Shown here in pieces: positions 1-7,087 of a stretch of DNA of 64,000 nt. A program made the translations under genes and the position numbers. How positions within the stretch are numbered: position 1 is the first letter of the stretch; each line of letters begins with the position of its first letter. The stretch comes from Thalassospira profundimaris WP0211 (GTDB lineage Bacteria > Pseudomonadota > Alphaproteobacteria > Rhodospirillales > Thalassospiraceae), in the NCBI RefSeq assembly GCF_000300275.1, contig NZ_AMRN01000003.1, positions 1-64,000 of the forward strand, written 5' to 3'. Below the pieces are notes generated by a model that searched no databases, was not told the origin of the DNA, and saw only the letters and a program-made list of their open reading frames with translations.

Positions 1-519
1 CGGCGCCGGCGCGGGCGTCGCCGCCCGCGCGTCCCGCTCGTCCTCGCGGGCCTCGGGCTCGCAGCGCTCGGCTTCGCAACACTCGCCGCGCCGGCGCCGC
101 GCCTCGTCTGGAACGCCAGCGCCAGCGCGCCCGTGGGGCTCTACTGGGTCAGCCGCACGGCTCCGGCACGCGACGATCTGGTGCTCGCCACCTTGCCGCC
201 CGACGCCCGCCGGCTCGCGGCCGACCGTGGCTATCTGCCGGTCGGGGTGCCGTTGGTGAAGCGTCTCGTGGCGGTTGCGGACGATGTCGTCTGCGCCGTC
301 GGCGATGCCGTCTTCGTCAACGGCACGTATGTCGCCACGCGTCGCAATCGCGACTCCTTCGGCCGTGTGCTGCCGCGCTGGACCGGCTGTCGCACGCTCG
401 CCGCCGACGAGGTCTTCCTGCTGATGGCACATGTCCGCGGCTCATTCGACAGCCGGTATTTCGGGCCGGTGCGGTGCGCCACGATCATTGGGAGGCTCGT
501 GCCGCTATGGACCGAATGA
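1..519 (+). CDS. traF: Conjugal transfer signal peptidase TraF (S26 family), 5' end missing
   Basis: The reading frame is open from the first base, so the gene starts outside the window; the in-frame GTG at 133 lies inside the conserved core and is not the start. An Arg-rich N-terminus is followed by a hydrophobic segment (residues about 12-31). The nucleophile region NASASAPVGLYWV then matches the Ser-x-Pro-x-Gly motif of TraF-type S26 peptidases. The PLVKRLVA stretch supplies the expected general-base lysine. TraF peptidases mature or cyclise conjugative pilins at the inner membrane. The stop overlaps the start of the next gene by 13 nt, so the two are translationally coupled. The strand is very GC-rich compared with DNA beyond 2 kb. 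Assignment to a conjugative element rests on the neighbouring transglycosylase and relaxase. Confidence 0.8.
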   Translation, partial: RRRRGRRRPRVPLVLAGLGLAALGFATLAAPAPRLVWNASASAPVGLYWVSRTAPARDDLVLATLPPDARRLAADRGYLPVGVPLVKRLVAVADDVVCAVGDAVFVNGTYVATRRNRDSFGRVLPRWTGCRTLAADEVFLLMAHVRGSFDSRYFGPVRCATIIGRLVPLWTE

Positions 520-1157
520 CCGTCCGGGTGCTGGGCATGGTTGCCGTCGCGACGCTGGCGTGCCCGTCCTCCGCCGTCGCCGAACCGGCCGCCATCAAGC
601 AGCGGCTCGACCGCTGGGAGCCGTTCATCGCCGGGGCCTCCGCCCGGTTCGCCGTCCCGGCACTCTGGATACGCGCGGTCATCCAGGCCGAAAGCGCCGG
701 GCGAACCATGCTCAACGGCCGTCCGATCACTTCATCCGCCGGTGCCATGGGCCTCATGCAGGTGATGCCTGACACCTACGACGAGATGCGCCGGCGAAAT
801 GGCCTTGGTCACGATCCGCACGATCCGAGCGACAACATTCTGGCCGGGACCGCCTACCTCCGCGCCCTCTACGAACGCTTCGGATTCCCGGGTCTGTTCG
901 CCGCCTACAACGCCGGGCCCAGGCGATACCAGGAGCATCTGACTGACGGGCGACCGTTACCGCGCGAGACGCGTCTATTCCTCGCGCGACTTGATCCGAC
1001 CCGCTTGACAACCAGCATCGATGGGATCGTCCTTCCGGATCGGCGTCTCTTCTTTCCTCTGCGCACGACAGTCGCGGGCGGTCACAAACCCTTGGCGGCG
1101 CCGGCCTCGGGGAACCTGTTCGTGCCCTTGCGCACCGTCCCGGACAGAGACCGATGA
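507..1157 (+). CDS. Lytic transglycosylase (SLT domain) of the conjugation system
   Basis: The product has 216 residues from the ATG at 507, chosen because it gives a clean signal peptide (hydrophobic residues about 5-22, likely cleavage AVA|EP near 25). The SLT goose-type lysozyme fold is clear: catalytic Glu62 in AVIQAESAG, then GAMGLMQVMP (about 81-90) and AAYNAGP (about 133). Such enzymes cut peptidoglycan in the periplasm to let the type IV secretion channel through, as VirB1 and TrbN do. It overlaps traF, the order usual in alphaproteobacterial ICEs. The C-terminal ~60 residues are not conserved in the family and their role is unknown. Confidence 0.85.
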   Translation: MDRMTVRVLGMVAVATLACPSSAVAEPAAIKQRLDRWEPFIAGASARFAVPALWIRAVIQAESAGRTMLNGRPITSSAGAMGLMQVMPDTYDEMRRRNGLGHDPHDPSDNILAGTAYLRALYERFGFPGLFAAYNAGPRRYQEHLTDGRPLPRETRLFLARLDPTRLTTSIDGIVLPDRRLFFPLRTTVAGGHKPLAAPASGNLFVPLRTVPDRDR

Positions 1158-1400
1158 GCCGCGGCGGCACGGACGGTGCCCTGTCGGAGAGAGAGAACCT
1201 CGTCTCGGTTATCCCAGCGTACCAGCCAGGACGAAGCGGCCGTCAAGGATGCGCGGTCCCCCCAAAATGCTCCGCTGCGCTGGCGCTCCGCTCCGCATTT
1301 CGGCTCCCCCGCGCCCCGCTGGCGCGGCGCCTCCGGCGTCCTTGACGGCCGCTTCGCCGGCCGATGGCGGGAGCTGTCCTCGATGAGGAGGACAGCAACG
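1158..1400. repeat. Long nested inverted repeat between the transglycosylase and the next gene
   Basis: Positions 1232-1252 and 1336-1356 are 21-bp inverted arms with one mismatch (core CGGCCGTCAAGGATGC), separated by 83 bp. Inside the loop a second inverted pair, CCAAAATGC and GCATTTCGG, flanks a run of GCTCCGCT-like repeats. The DNA or its transcript could fold into a long hairpin. No gene is convincing here. Possible roles are a processing or termination signal, a DNA-processing site of the element, or a mobile palindromic repeat; the sequence alone cannot decide. Confidence 0.7.
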
Positions 1401-1775
1401 ATGGAGGTTCCGATGACCACGCTTCACACGCATCCGCACGCCGCGTTCGACCGCTTCCCGCAGCTCCGCCGCGACTTGACCGCCGAGTTCGGCAGCGACG
1501 GAATTGACGCCGTTATCGAGCATTTTATCGCCGCCGAGCGGGCCGATTTCCACTGGGACGGACGCATCGCGGAGATGAATCTCGGCGCCTGGGAGAGCCT
1601 CGACGACGAAGACGAGACGTTCGAGCGGGTGGCGATTCTCGGCTACTTCCGCGCCCGCTACTACGTCGCGACGTGCCTCATCGATGCCGATCGGCATGTC
1701 CACTGGATGCTCGGTCTGCGGCATTTCGAGAGCTTCGAGAGCGCCGATCAGGCGTTCTTCGCGGGCGGCGGATGA
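1401..1775 (+). CDS. Hypothetical protein of the ICE, 124 aa
   Basis: I do not recognise the family. The protein is acidic, with no signal peptide or membrane segment and a central run of Glu/Asp (ESLDDEDETFER). Aromatic and His-rich C-terminal text (HWMLGLRHFESFESADQAFF) suggests a small folded cytoplasmic domain. Two starts compete. ATG 1401 is preceded by GAGGAG about 10 nt upstream. ATG 1413 has GGAGG only 5 nt upstream and would give 120 aa. GC and third-position bias match traF and the transglycosylase upstream, so it belongs to the same GC-rich block. It directly follows the long inverted repeat. Function is unknown. Confidence 0.6.
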   Translation: MEVPMTTLHTHPHAAFDRFPQLRRDLTAEFGSDGIDAVIEHFIAAERADFHWDGRIAEMNLGAWESLDDEDETFERVAILGYFRARYYVATCLIDADRHVHWMLGLRHFESFESADQAFFAGGG

Positions 1776-2116
1776 TGCCATGAGCCACCCTGGGAGCGGT
1801 ACCGCCAAGTGCCGCTCCCGACTTCTTTGTGTGGTGATCCTGGCCGGTGCGCGACCCGTTGCCCGAGCCGAGGTTCAGTGAGAGATCGCAGGTGATCGCA
1901 GGAGGGACGGTAGGTGGCTCAGAAGCCCGGTAGGGCAAGATAAAAGAACGGCACCATCGCGTTGTCTCGATGCCCTCAAGTCTTTGTCTGCACATCTTTT
2001 TTCAGGATCAAGGATAGTGCCAAGGCGGGTGAGGATGGTGCCATTTTCCGCGCTAACCCTTGGAAACCCTTGCCTTAAACAGTGCCAAATGTTGCAGGCA
2101 GGTCGTGGAGAACGCA
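1776..2116. other. Gene-free stretch upstream of the relaxase with GTGCCA repeats and a composition change
   Basis: Around 1,880-1,920 the sequence switches from very GC-rich to moderate GC, which suggests a junction between two DNA sources. A short direct repeat, GATCGCAGG, occurs twice near 1884-1903. The hexamer GTGCCA occurs at about 2017, 2038 and 2082 on the + strand, and as GGCACC near 1950 on the other strand, often preceded by GAT. Clustered short repeats just before a relaxase gene would suit an oriT or autoregulatory site. There is no nick-site match I can name. Confidence 0.35.
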
Positions 2117-3730
2117 ATGGCAGATGATGTCTTCAAACCCAAGCTTGGCAAGATCCGCTCACGTGGCGGCAAGGGCAGCCGAAAGTTCCTGCATCGGGTG
2201 CTGGCAGCCACCAATCGGGTAGGGGGATATCGGCGTTTGGGCCGGTCCCGATTTACCGGCAGCCGGTTGGGACGAGCGAGTGGGGCCGGGCAGGTTCTTG
2301 CCAGCCGGGATCGTTATGCCGCCTTCCGGCAGCGTCGGGTGATTATCAAATCACGAATTGTCCGGTTGACCGGGAAAGGCATGCAGGGTGCACGGGCGCA
2401 TCTGCGCTATATCCAGCGCGACGGGGTCACAAGAGAAGGTTTGCCAGGCGAACTTTACAACGCCGATCAGGACCGGGCGGATGGCACAGAATTCCTCGAG
2501 CGGGCCGATGGTGACCGGCATCAGTTCCGCTTTATCGTCTCGGCCGAGGATGGCGTAGAATATACCGATCTCAAACCCGTCACCCGACGGCTGATGAGGC
2601 AGATGGAAGTCGATCTTGGTACGAACCTCGATTGGGTCGCGGTCGATCATTTCAATACCGGCCATCCGCATAGCCATATTCTGGTGCGGGGCAAGGACGA
2701 GCAGGGGCGCGATCTCGTCATCGCCCGCAACTATATGGCACATGGCATGCGCGAGCGGGCGTCCGAGATTGTCAGCCTCGATCTCGGTCCGCGCACCGAT
2801 CTGGAAATTGAAAACCGGTTGCGGCGTGAAATCGATCAGGATCGCCTGACCAGTATTGATCGTAACCTGCTGCGTCAGGTGGGTGAGGACCGGATTGTCA
2901 GTGCCGTAGATAAAGATGCTTTTCGCCAGAGCCTCCGCGCAGGGCGTTTGCAAAAGCTCAAACGCCTCGGACTGGCCGAGGAGATAACCCCCGGTCAATG
3001 GCGACTTGAGGAAGGTCTGGCAGCAACGTTATCCCGGATGGGCGAATGCGATGACATCATCAAAACTTTGCATCGGGAAATGAAGCGTCGGGAAATTGCC
3101 CGCAGTCCTACCGATTTTGTGATTGATGCCGGAGATGAACTGGACAAACGACCTATTGTCGGTCGTGTCATTACACGTGGTCTATCCGATGAATTGAATG
3201 ATAGGTATTACCTGATCGTCGACGGGGTGGATGGCAAGACCCGCTATGTCGAGATCGGCAAAGGCGAAGCAACCGAGCCGGTTCCGGAAGACAGCATTGT
3301 TCAGATATCTGCAAGAGACATCCAGCCCAGAATGGTTGATCGCACGGTGGCAGAGATCGCCCGGGAGAATGACGGGCGATACAGCATCGACCTGCACCTC
3401 GACCATGATCGGACGGCAACAGAGGAATATGTCAGAACCCATGTCCGGCGGCTGGAAGCTATGCGCCGCTTAACCCAAGGTGTAGAACGTGAGCCAGATG
3501 GGACATGGATCATCACACCCGATCATCTGGAAAAGGCTGTTGAATATGAACGGGAGCGTGGCAAGGCTTCGCCGGTGATCATCCGGCACCTATCCCATCT
3601 GTCGCTTGAGCAGCAACTGGAAAGTGACGGCGCGACCTGGCTGGATCGTGAGTTGGTGGCGTCAGACCCGGTTCTGTTATCTTTTGTTGTGAAGTATCCT
3701 TGGCATTCTATCCATTGCATAAATAGGTAG
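2117..3730 (+). pseudogene. Relaxase/mobilisation nuclease (VirD2-like with DUF3363), C-terminus lost
   Basis: The product has 537 residues from the ATG at 2117, preceded by GGAG 6 nt upstream. The basic N-terminus precedes a relaxase core with the metal-binding histidines in VDHFNTGHPHSHILVRG (His178, His183, His185, His187). A DUF3363-like region follows. Relaxases nick oriT and pilot the transferred strand. Family similarity runs to the WLDRELVASDPVLL stretch and then changes to about 15 unrelated residues and a stop, with codons unlike the gene body. From memory, relatives continue for another ~50-120 residues. The expected downstream traG and trb genes are missing too. A deletion or junction near 3,680 has therefore removed the 3' end. 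It may still nick DNA, but I treat it as damaged. Confidence 0.75.
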
Positions 3731-3734
3731 ACCG

Positions 3735-3974
3735 ATGGGTGAGAAACCAGAAGCAAGGGTAGCTGTAATGCCCCCGGTTAACGATAATGATTGGCCGGGG
3801 CGTGGGCTGGAAATTAAGCAGGATCAGCATGTTTGTCTTATAGCCCGTGCCATAGGCCATCATATGGCTCGACAACACTATTCGGCCTGGGAGAAAAAAC
3901 AACGTCGGGCAGCCAATGACAATAGTCCTGCCACATTGGGAGAAGAGATAGAGGGGCAAGGCCCCAAAGGGTGA
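3735..3974 (+). CDS. Small hypothetical protein upstream of the recombinase, 79 aa
   Basis: Unrecognised polar protein without membrane segments. It contains Asn-Asp runs (NDNDWPGRG near the start and AANDN towards the end) and a central possible helix (ARAIGHHMARQHYSAWEKK). It starts 5 nt after the truncated relaxase and ends 30 nt before the recombinase on the same strand. A shared transcript with the recombinase is likely. Small genes beside site-specific recombinases often encode directionality factors or DNA-binding partners, but nothing here proves that. The ribosome binding site is weak, so the start is uncertain. Confidence 0.5.
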   Translation: MGEKPEARVAVMPPVNDNDWPGRGLEIKQDQHVCLIARAIGHHMARQHYSAWEKKQRRAANDNSPATLGEEIEGQGPKG

Positions 3975-4004
3975 ACCTTTTGTTCTACGAGAAAGGAAAG
4001 CCTC

Positions 4005-5654
4005 ATGACCCGTGTAGCGTTGTATGCCCGTTACTCCTCCGACAACCAGAGTGAAAACTCCATAGAAGATCAGTTCCGAATTTGCCGGGAGCAGGCAAAG
4101 CGGGAGAAATGGCGAATTGTCGGCACCTACCACGATGCAGCAATATCAGGTGCCAGCATTACCTTACGACCGGGTATTCAAAGCCTGTTACAGGACGCGC
4201 AGGCGAAGAAGTTCGATATGGTGCTGGCAGAGGCATTGGATCGAGTCAGCCGCGATCAGGCCGATGTCGCAACCTTGTTCAAACACCTCAAGTTTGCCGG
4301 AGTGCGGATCGTTACATTGGCTGAAGGTGAAATCTCCGAACTGCATGTTGGCCTCAAGGGTACTATGAATGCTCTCTTTCTCAAGGACCTTGCTGACAAG
4401 ACCCGTCGAGGTCTGCGCGGTCGAGTTGAGAGCGGTAAATCCGGTGGCGGGATTTGCTACGGCTATGATGTTGTAAAGCGTCTAAACAGTGATGGCGAAC
4501 CGGTTACCGGTGAGCGCAGAATCAACGAAGCGGAAGCTGAAATTGTCCGCCGCATTTTCCGTGAATTTTCTGCGGGTAAAAGTCCGAAGGCGATCGCTGC
4601 TGATCTCAATCGGGAAGGCATACCCGGACCGTATGGTCGGGTTTGGGGGGATACCACCATTCGTGGTCATGTTTCCCGAGGGACTGGCATCGTGAACAAC
4701 GAACTTTATATAGGAGTGATGGTCTGGAACCGGCTTCATTATGTAAAGAACCCGGCGACCGGAAGGAGGGTTTCACGACCTAACCCGGAAACCGAATGGA
4801 TCCGGACTGAGGTGCCCGAATTGAGGACCGTTGGCGATGATCTTTGGCAGGCGGCACGTCGTCGGCAGGAAGAAATTTCCAGAAAGTACGCAAATTTAAC
4901 CAAGGGTGTTCGCGCTTATCATGCCGCAAAGCTCAATACCTTGCGCAGACCTGCTTTCCTGTTTTCCGGCCTTATCAAGTGCGGTTGTTGTGGGGGTAAC
5001 TATGGCATCATCACCCGAGACCGCTATGGATGCTTAAATCGTTATCGTCGTGGAACCTGTGACAATGGTCGGACAATTGTTCGAGACAAAATTGAAACCC
5101 GTGTTCTGGCCGGGCTTACCGAAAAACTGGTTTCTGCAGAGGCGGTGGCAGAAGCGGTTCAGGCCTATGCCGAAGGTCTGAACCAGATGAACCGGGAGCG
5201 CCGTGCAGAAGCTGTTCTTGATCGGCAAAAACTGGAAAAGGTCGAGCGCGGGATTGCTGGCATTATGTCCGCTATTGAAGATGGCATGTATCAGTCGGCG
5301 ATGAAGGCTCGTATGGAAGAGCTTGAGCAGGAAAAACAAGAGATCATGGCTCGTATGAGCGAGGTTCCTCAAGACGTTCCTGATATCCATCCAAATGTTG
5401 CGGAGATTTATCGGAAAAAGGTGCAAAATCTGACCGCAGCTCTCGACGATCCACAGATGTATGCGGAGGCGGCAGACGCGATTAGGTCTGTAGTTGGAGA
5501 AATAATTGTCACGCCGGGAGATAAGCGCGGTGAATTTCAAATCAGCTTGTGGGGTGAGTTAATGGGCATTCTCGACATTGCGACCGAGCGGAGAAGCCAA
5601 TGTCCACCTGAAGTTATAACAAAGGTGGCCTCGGGCCCCCGCAACCAACATTAA
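4005..5654 (+). CDS. Large serine recombinase (integrase) with zinc ribbon
   Basis: The product has 549 residues; the ATG at 4005 has AAAGGA about 8 nt upstream. The resolvase domain begins VALYARYSSDNQ with the catalytic serine at residue 11. It is followed by a recombinase domain (SGGGICYGY about 147-155, and DLNREGIPGPYG about 203-214). A zinc ribbon around 325-355 has the CGCC pair and two later cysteines, and a charged coiled-coil-like region spans about 395-445. Such enzymes integrate and excise elements at att sites without homologous recombination. The last codons (Pro-Arg-Asn-Gln-His-stop) are read from the tRNA-fMet-like attachment sequence at 5635-5648, so integration itself sets the C-terminus. 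A terminator follows directly. This gene is the probable integrase of the element. Confidence 0.9.
   Translation: MTRVALYARYSSDNQSENSIEDQFRICREQAKREKWRIVGTYHDAAISGASITLRPGIQSLLQDAQAKKFDMVLAEALDRVSRDQADVATLFKHLKFAGVRIVTLAEGEISELHVGLKGTMNALFLKDLADKTRRGLRGRVESGKSGGGICYGYDVVKRLNSDGEPVTGERRINEAEAEIVRRIFREFSAGKSPKAIAADLNREGIPGPYGRVWGDTTIRGHVSRGTGIVNNELYIGVMVWNRLHYVKNPATGRRVSRPNPETEWIRTEVPELRTVGDDLWQAARRRQEEISRKYANLTKGVRAYHAAKLNTLRRPAFLFSGLIKCGCCGGNYGIITRDRYGCLNRYRRGTCDNGRTIVRDKIETRVLAGLTEKLVSAEAVAEAVQAYAEGLNQMNRERRAEAVLDRQKLEKVERGIAGIMSAIEDGMYQSAMKARMEELEQEKQEIMARMSEVPQDVPDIHPNVAEIYRKKVQNLTAALDDPQMYAEAADAIRSVVGEIIVTPGDKRGEFQISLWGELMGILDIATERRSQCPPEVITKVASGPRNQH
5635..5648 (+). other. Putative attachment core 1 (tRNA-fMet 3' end)
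   Basis: The sequence GCCCCCGCAACCAA equals the acceptor-stem 3' strand, discriminator base and CCA of initiator tRNA. The CCCCGCA-A-CCA ending carries the A72 that gives initiator tRNAs their unpaired 1-72 position. No tRNA body precedes it, so it is a fragment left by integration. It overlaps the last codons of the recombinase and is followed by a rho-independent terminator, as expected behind a tRNA gene. Confidence 0.6.
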
Positions 5655-5805
5655 TAAAGCTCGCCCTTGTGGCGGGCTTTTTTAATGTTCGATTGCCGGG
5701 TGCATATGGATGGGAACATCGCAAACAGGTCAATGCCTGTTTGTAGGTTCTTTGCGAAGGCCTTTGGCCGAAGCTGGCGGAGCCCATAGGGCGGAGACTA
5801 ATCCT
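5655..5805. other. Inter-scar segment between the two attachment cores
   Basis: About 150 bp with no credible gene. It contains a perfect inverted repeat, CAAACAGG/CCTGTTTG with a 6-nt spacer, at 5722-5743. It may be the residue of an earlier element that used the same tRNA target. The hairpin could be a recombinase or accessory-factor site; that is a guess. Confidence 0.4.
5659..5683 (+). terminator. Rho-independent terminator after the recombinase
   Basis: The stem GCTCGCC/GGCGGGC with a 5-nt loop is followed by six T residues. It would end transcription of the recombinase and may originally have served a tRNA-fMet gene. Confidence 0.8.
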
Positions 5806-5819
5806 GCCCCCGCAACCAA
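5800..5819 (+). other. Putative attachment core 2 / element-chromosome boundary (tRNA-fMet 3' end)
   Basis: The 19-nt sequence AATCCTGCCCCCGCAACCA matches the end of a typical alphaproteobacterial tRNA-fMet from the T-loop to CCA, while upstream sequence does not continue the tRNA. Positions 5806-5819 repeat the core at 5635-5648 exactly. A terminator follows at once and ordinary chromosomal genes begin beyond it, so this is the likely right boundary of the integrated region. The intact tRNA would lie left of the window. Confidence 0.6.
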
Positions 5820-5825
5820 TAAAAA

Positions 5826-5859
5826 GACCCTGCCCCCTTCGGTGGCAGGGTTTTTTATT
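5826..5859 (+). terminator. Terminator behind attachment core 2
   Basis: The stem CCCTGCC/GGCAGGG around a CCTTCGG-type loop is followed by six T residues and preceded by a run of A. It is probably the native terminator of the target tRNA-fMet gene. The remaining ~175 bp to 6035 hold no gene, only leader sequence with a strong GGAGGA site before the next gene. Confidence 0.8.
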
Positions 5860-6035
5860 GTCCGGAGAGTCAGTCTTAGGCCGCCACCGTCGTCCGCTGA
5901 ATAACTCCGGGTCGCAAGGCGGATTATGTTAGGATCGTTCAGGTCGGGTGCAGGGCAGTAAATCCGATGCCCTATTTGCACGTATTAAAGTCAGCGGATC
6001 AAAACTCAATGTGATGAAACAGTGGAGGACAGATC

Positions 6036-7013
6036 ATGAAGACGCGTGGAAAATGGGGTGGATTTGCTGCGGGGTTGATTACCGCAGCATTGACCATCGG
6101 TGCATCGGCACAGGCCCAGACTGTCAAGGTGACGCCGCTTGGTGCGGTTGATGGCGAGTTCTGCCCGCTTGATCGGGCGATGATTTTCGAAGATCCGGAT
6201 GGTACCCGAATTCTGTATGACACCGGTCGAACGGTGGCGGGTCCAGATGACGCGCGATTGGGCGAGATTGATGCGGTATTGCTCAGTCATATGCATGGCG
6301 ACCATCTTGGTGACCGTCATATCGAGGCGGTGAACGCAACCGAATGCGGTAAGCCATCCTTCCCGGTTGATGTCCGGTCCGTATCGAACACGGTTCAGAT
6401 CGCACATGCCAAGAATGCACTGATTGTAACCGGTAGCGAAATGCCCGGTATTCTGGGGCGTAAGCTTGAAAGTATCGGGGGTGATCCGGACAAGTCCGTT
6501 CTGGTGCGTTTCGGGGCTTCGCGCATGGTCGGTGGTGTGAGTATCACCACGGTCCCGGCTGTGCACAGCAACGGCGTTTCAGGTGACTTCCTTGGCGGGC
6601 CGTTGGGCGAGATGCTTAAATCTTCCGGGGTAACGGCGTATGCAGGACCGCCGACCGGTTATGTGCTGACCTTCTCGAACGGGTTGTCGGTGTATCTGTC
6701 TGGTGATACCGGCATCACGGCCGAACAGGATGCTGTGGTGCGCGGCCATTACGGCGCGAAGCTTGTGGTGATGAATATCGGTGATACCTACACCACCGGC
6801 CCGACCGAAGCCGCCTATGTCATCAATGACCTGATCATGCCTGCATCGGTTATTCCATCGCATGCCAATGAATGGGCAACGGATGGCGGTAATGTGCGTT
6901 CCGGTACCCGGACAGAGGCGTTTATCAACGCAGTGAGTGTTCCAGCCCATGTTCCGCTGAGTGGCAAGACCATGGAATTCGATGGTGCCGGGGTCTGTTC
7001 AGCCGGTTGTTAA
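6036..7013 (+). CDS. Periplasmic metallo-beta-lactamase-fold hydrolase
   Basis: The product has 325 residues; the ATG is preceded by GGAGGAC at a good distance. The signal peptide has a hydrophobic core at residues about 9-25 and cleavage near AQA|QT. The MBL metal site is HMHGDH (residues 85-90), with further likely ligands at VPAVHSN, LSGDTG and IPSHANEW. It resembles the UlaG-like/UPF0173 branch of metal-dependent hydrolases. The substrate is unknown. It stands alone, bounded by the tRNA-type terminator upstream and a bidirectional terminator downstream, and is the first gene outside the mobile element. Confidence 0.8.
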   Translation: MKTRGKWGGFAAGLITAALTIGASAQAQTVKVTPLGAVDGEFCPLDRAMIFEDPDGTRILYDTGRTVAGPDDARLGEIDAVLLSHMHGDHLGDRHIEAVNATECGKPSFPVDVRSVSNTVQIAHAKNALIVTGSEMPGILGRKLESIGGDPDKSVLVRFGASRMVGGVSITTVPAVHSNGVSGDFLGGPLGEMLKSSGVTAYAGPPTGYVLTFSNGLSVYLSGDTGITAEQDAVVRGHYGAKLVVMNIGDTYTTGPTEAAYVINDLIMPASVIPSHANEWATDGGNVRSGTRTEAFINAVSVPAHVPLSGKTMEFDGAGVCSAGC

Positions 7014-7035
7014 GGTTTGATCGGTTCGAATATGA

Positions 7036-7065
7036 AAAAAGGGCGGGAATTTCCCCGCCCTTTTT
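7036..7065. terminator. Bidirectional terminator
   Basis: The stem GGGCGGG/CCCGCCC with a 6-nt loop is flanked by A-run and T-run, between the convergent hydrolase and demethylase genes. Confidence 0.85.
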
Positions 7066-7087
7066 GTTCGTATGGCGCGTAGGCGAT

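Noticed and set aside
1154-1345. Possible small gene overlapping the transglycosylase stop
   Set aside because: It runs into the long inverted repeat, has no family features and its composition is that of the palindrome.
3660-3780. A left attachment core marking an insertion into the relaxase gene
   Set aside because: Only a 7-bp partial match (GCCCCCG near 3770) exists, too short to support a separate small element; deletion is the simpler reading.
5690-5819. A complete tRNA gene before attachment core 2
   Set aside because: Only the last ~19 bases fit tRNA-fMet; no anticodon arm, D-arm or 5' acceptor strand can be found upstream.
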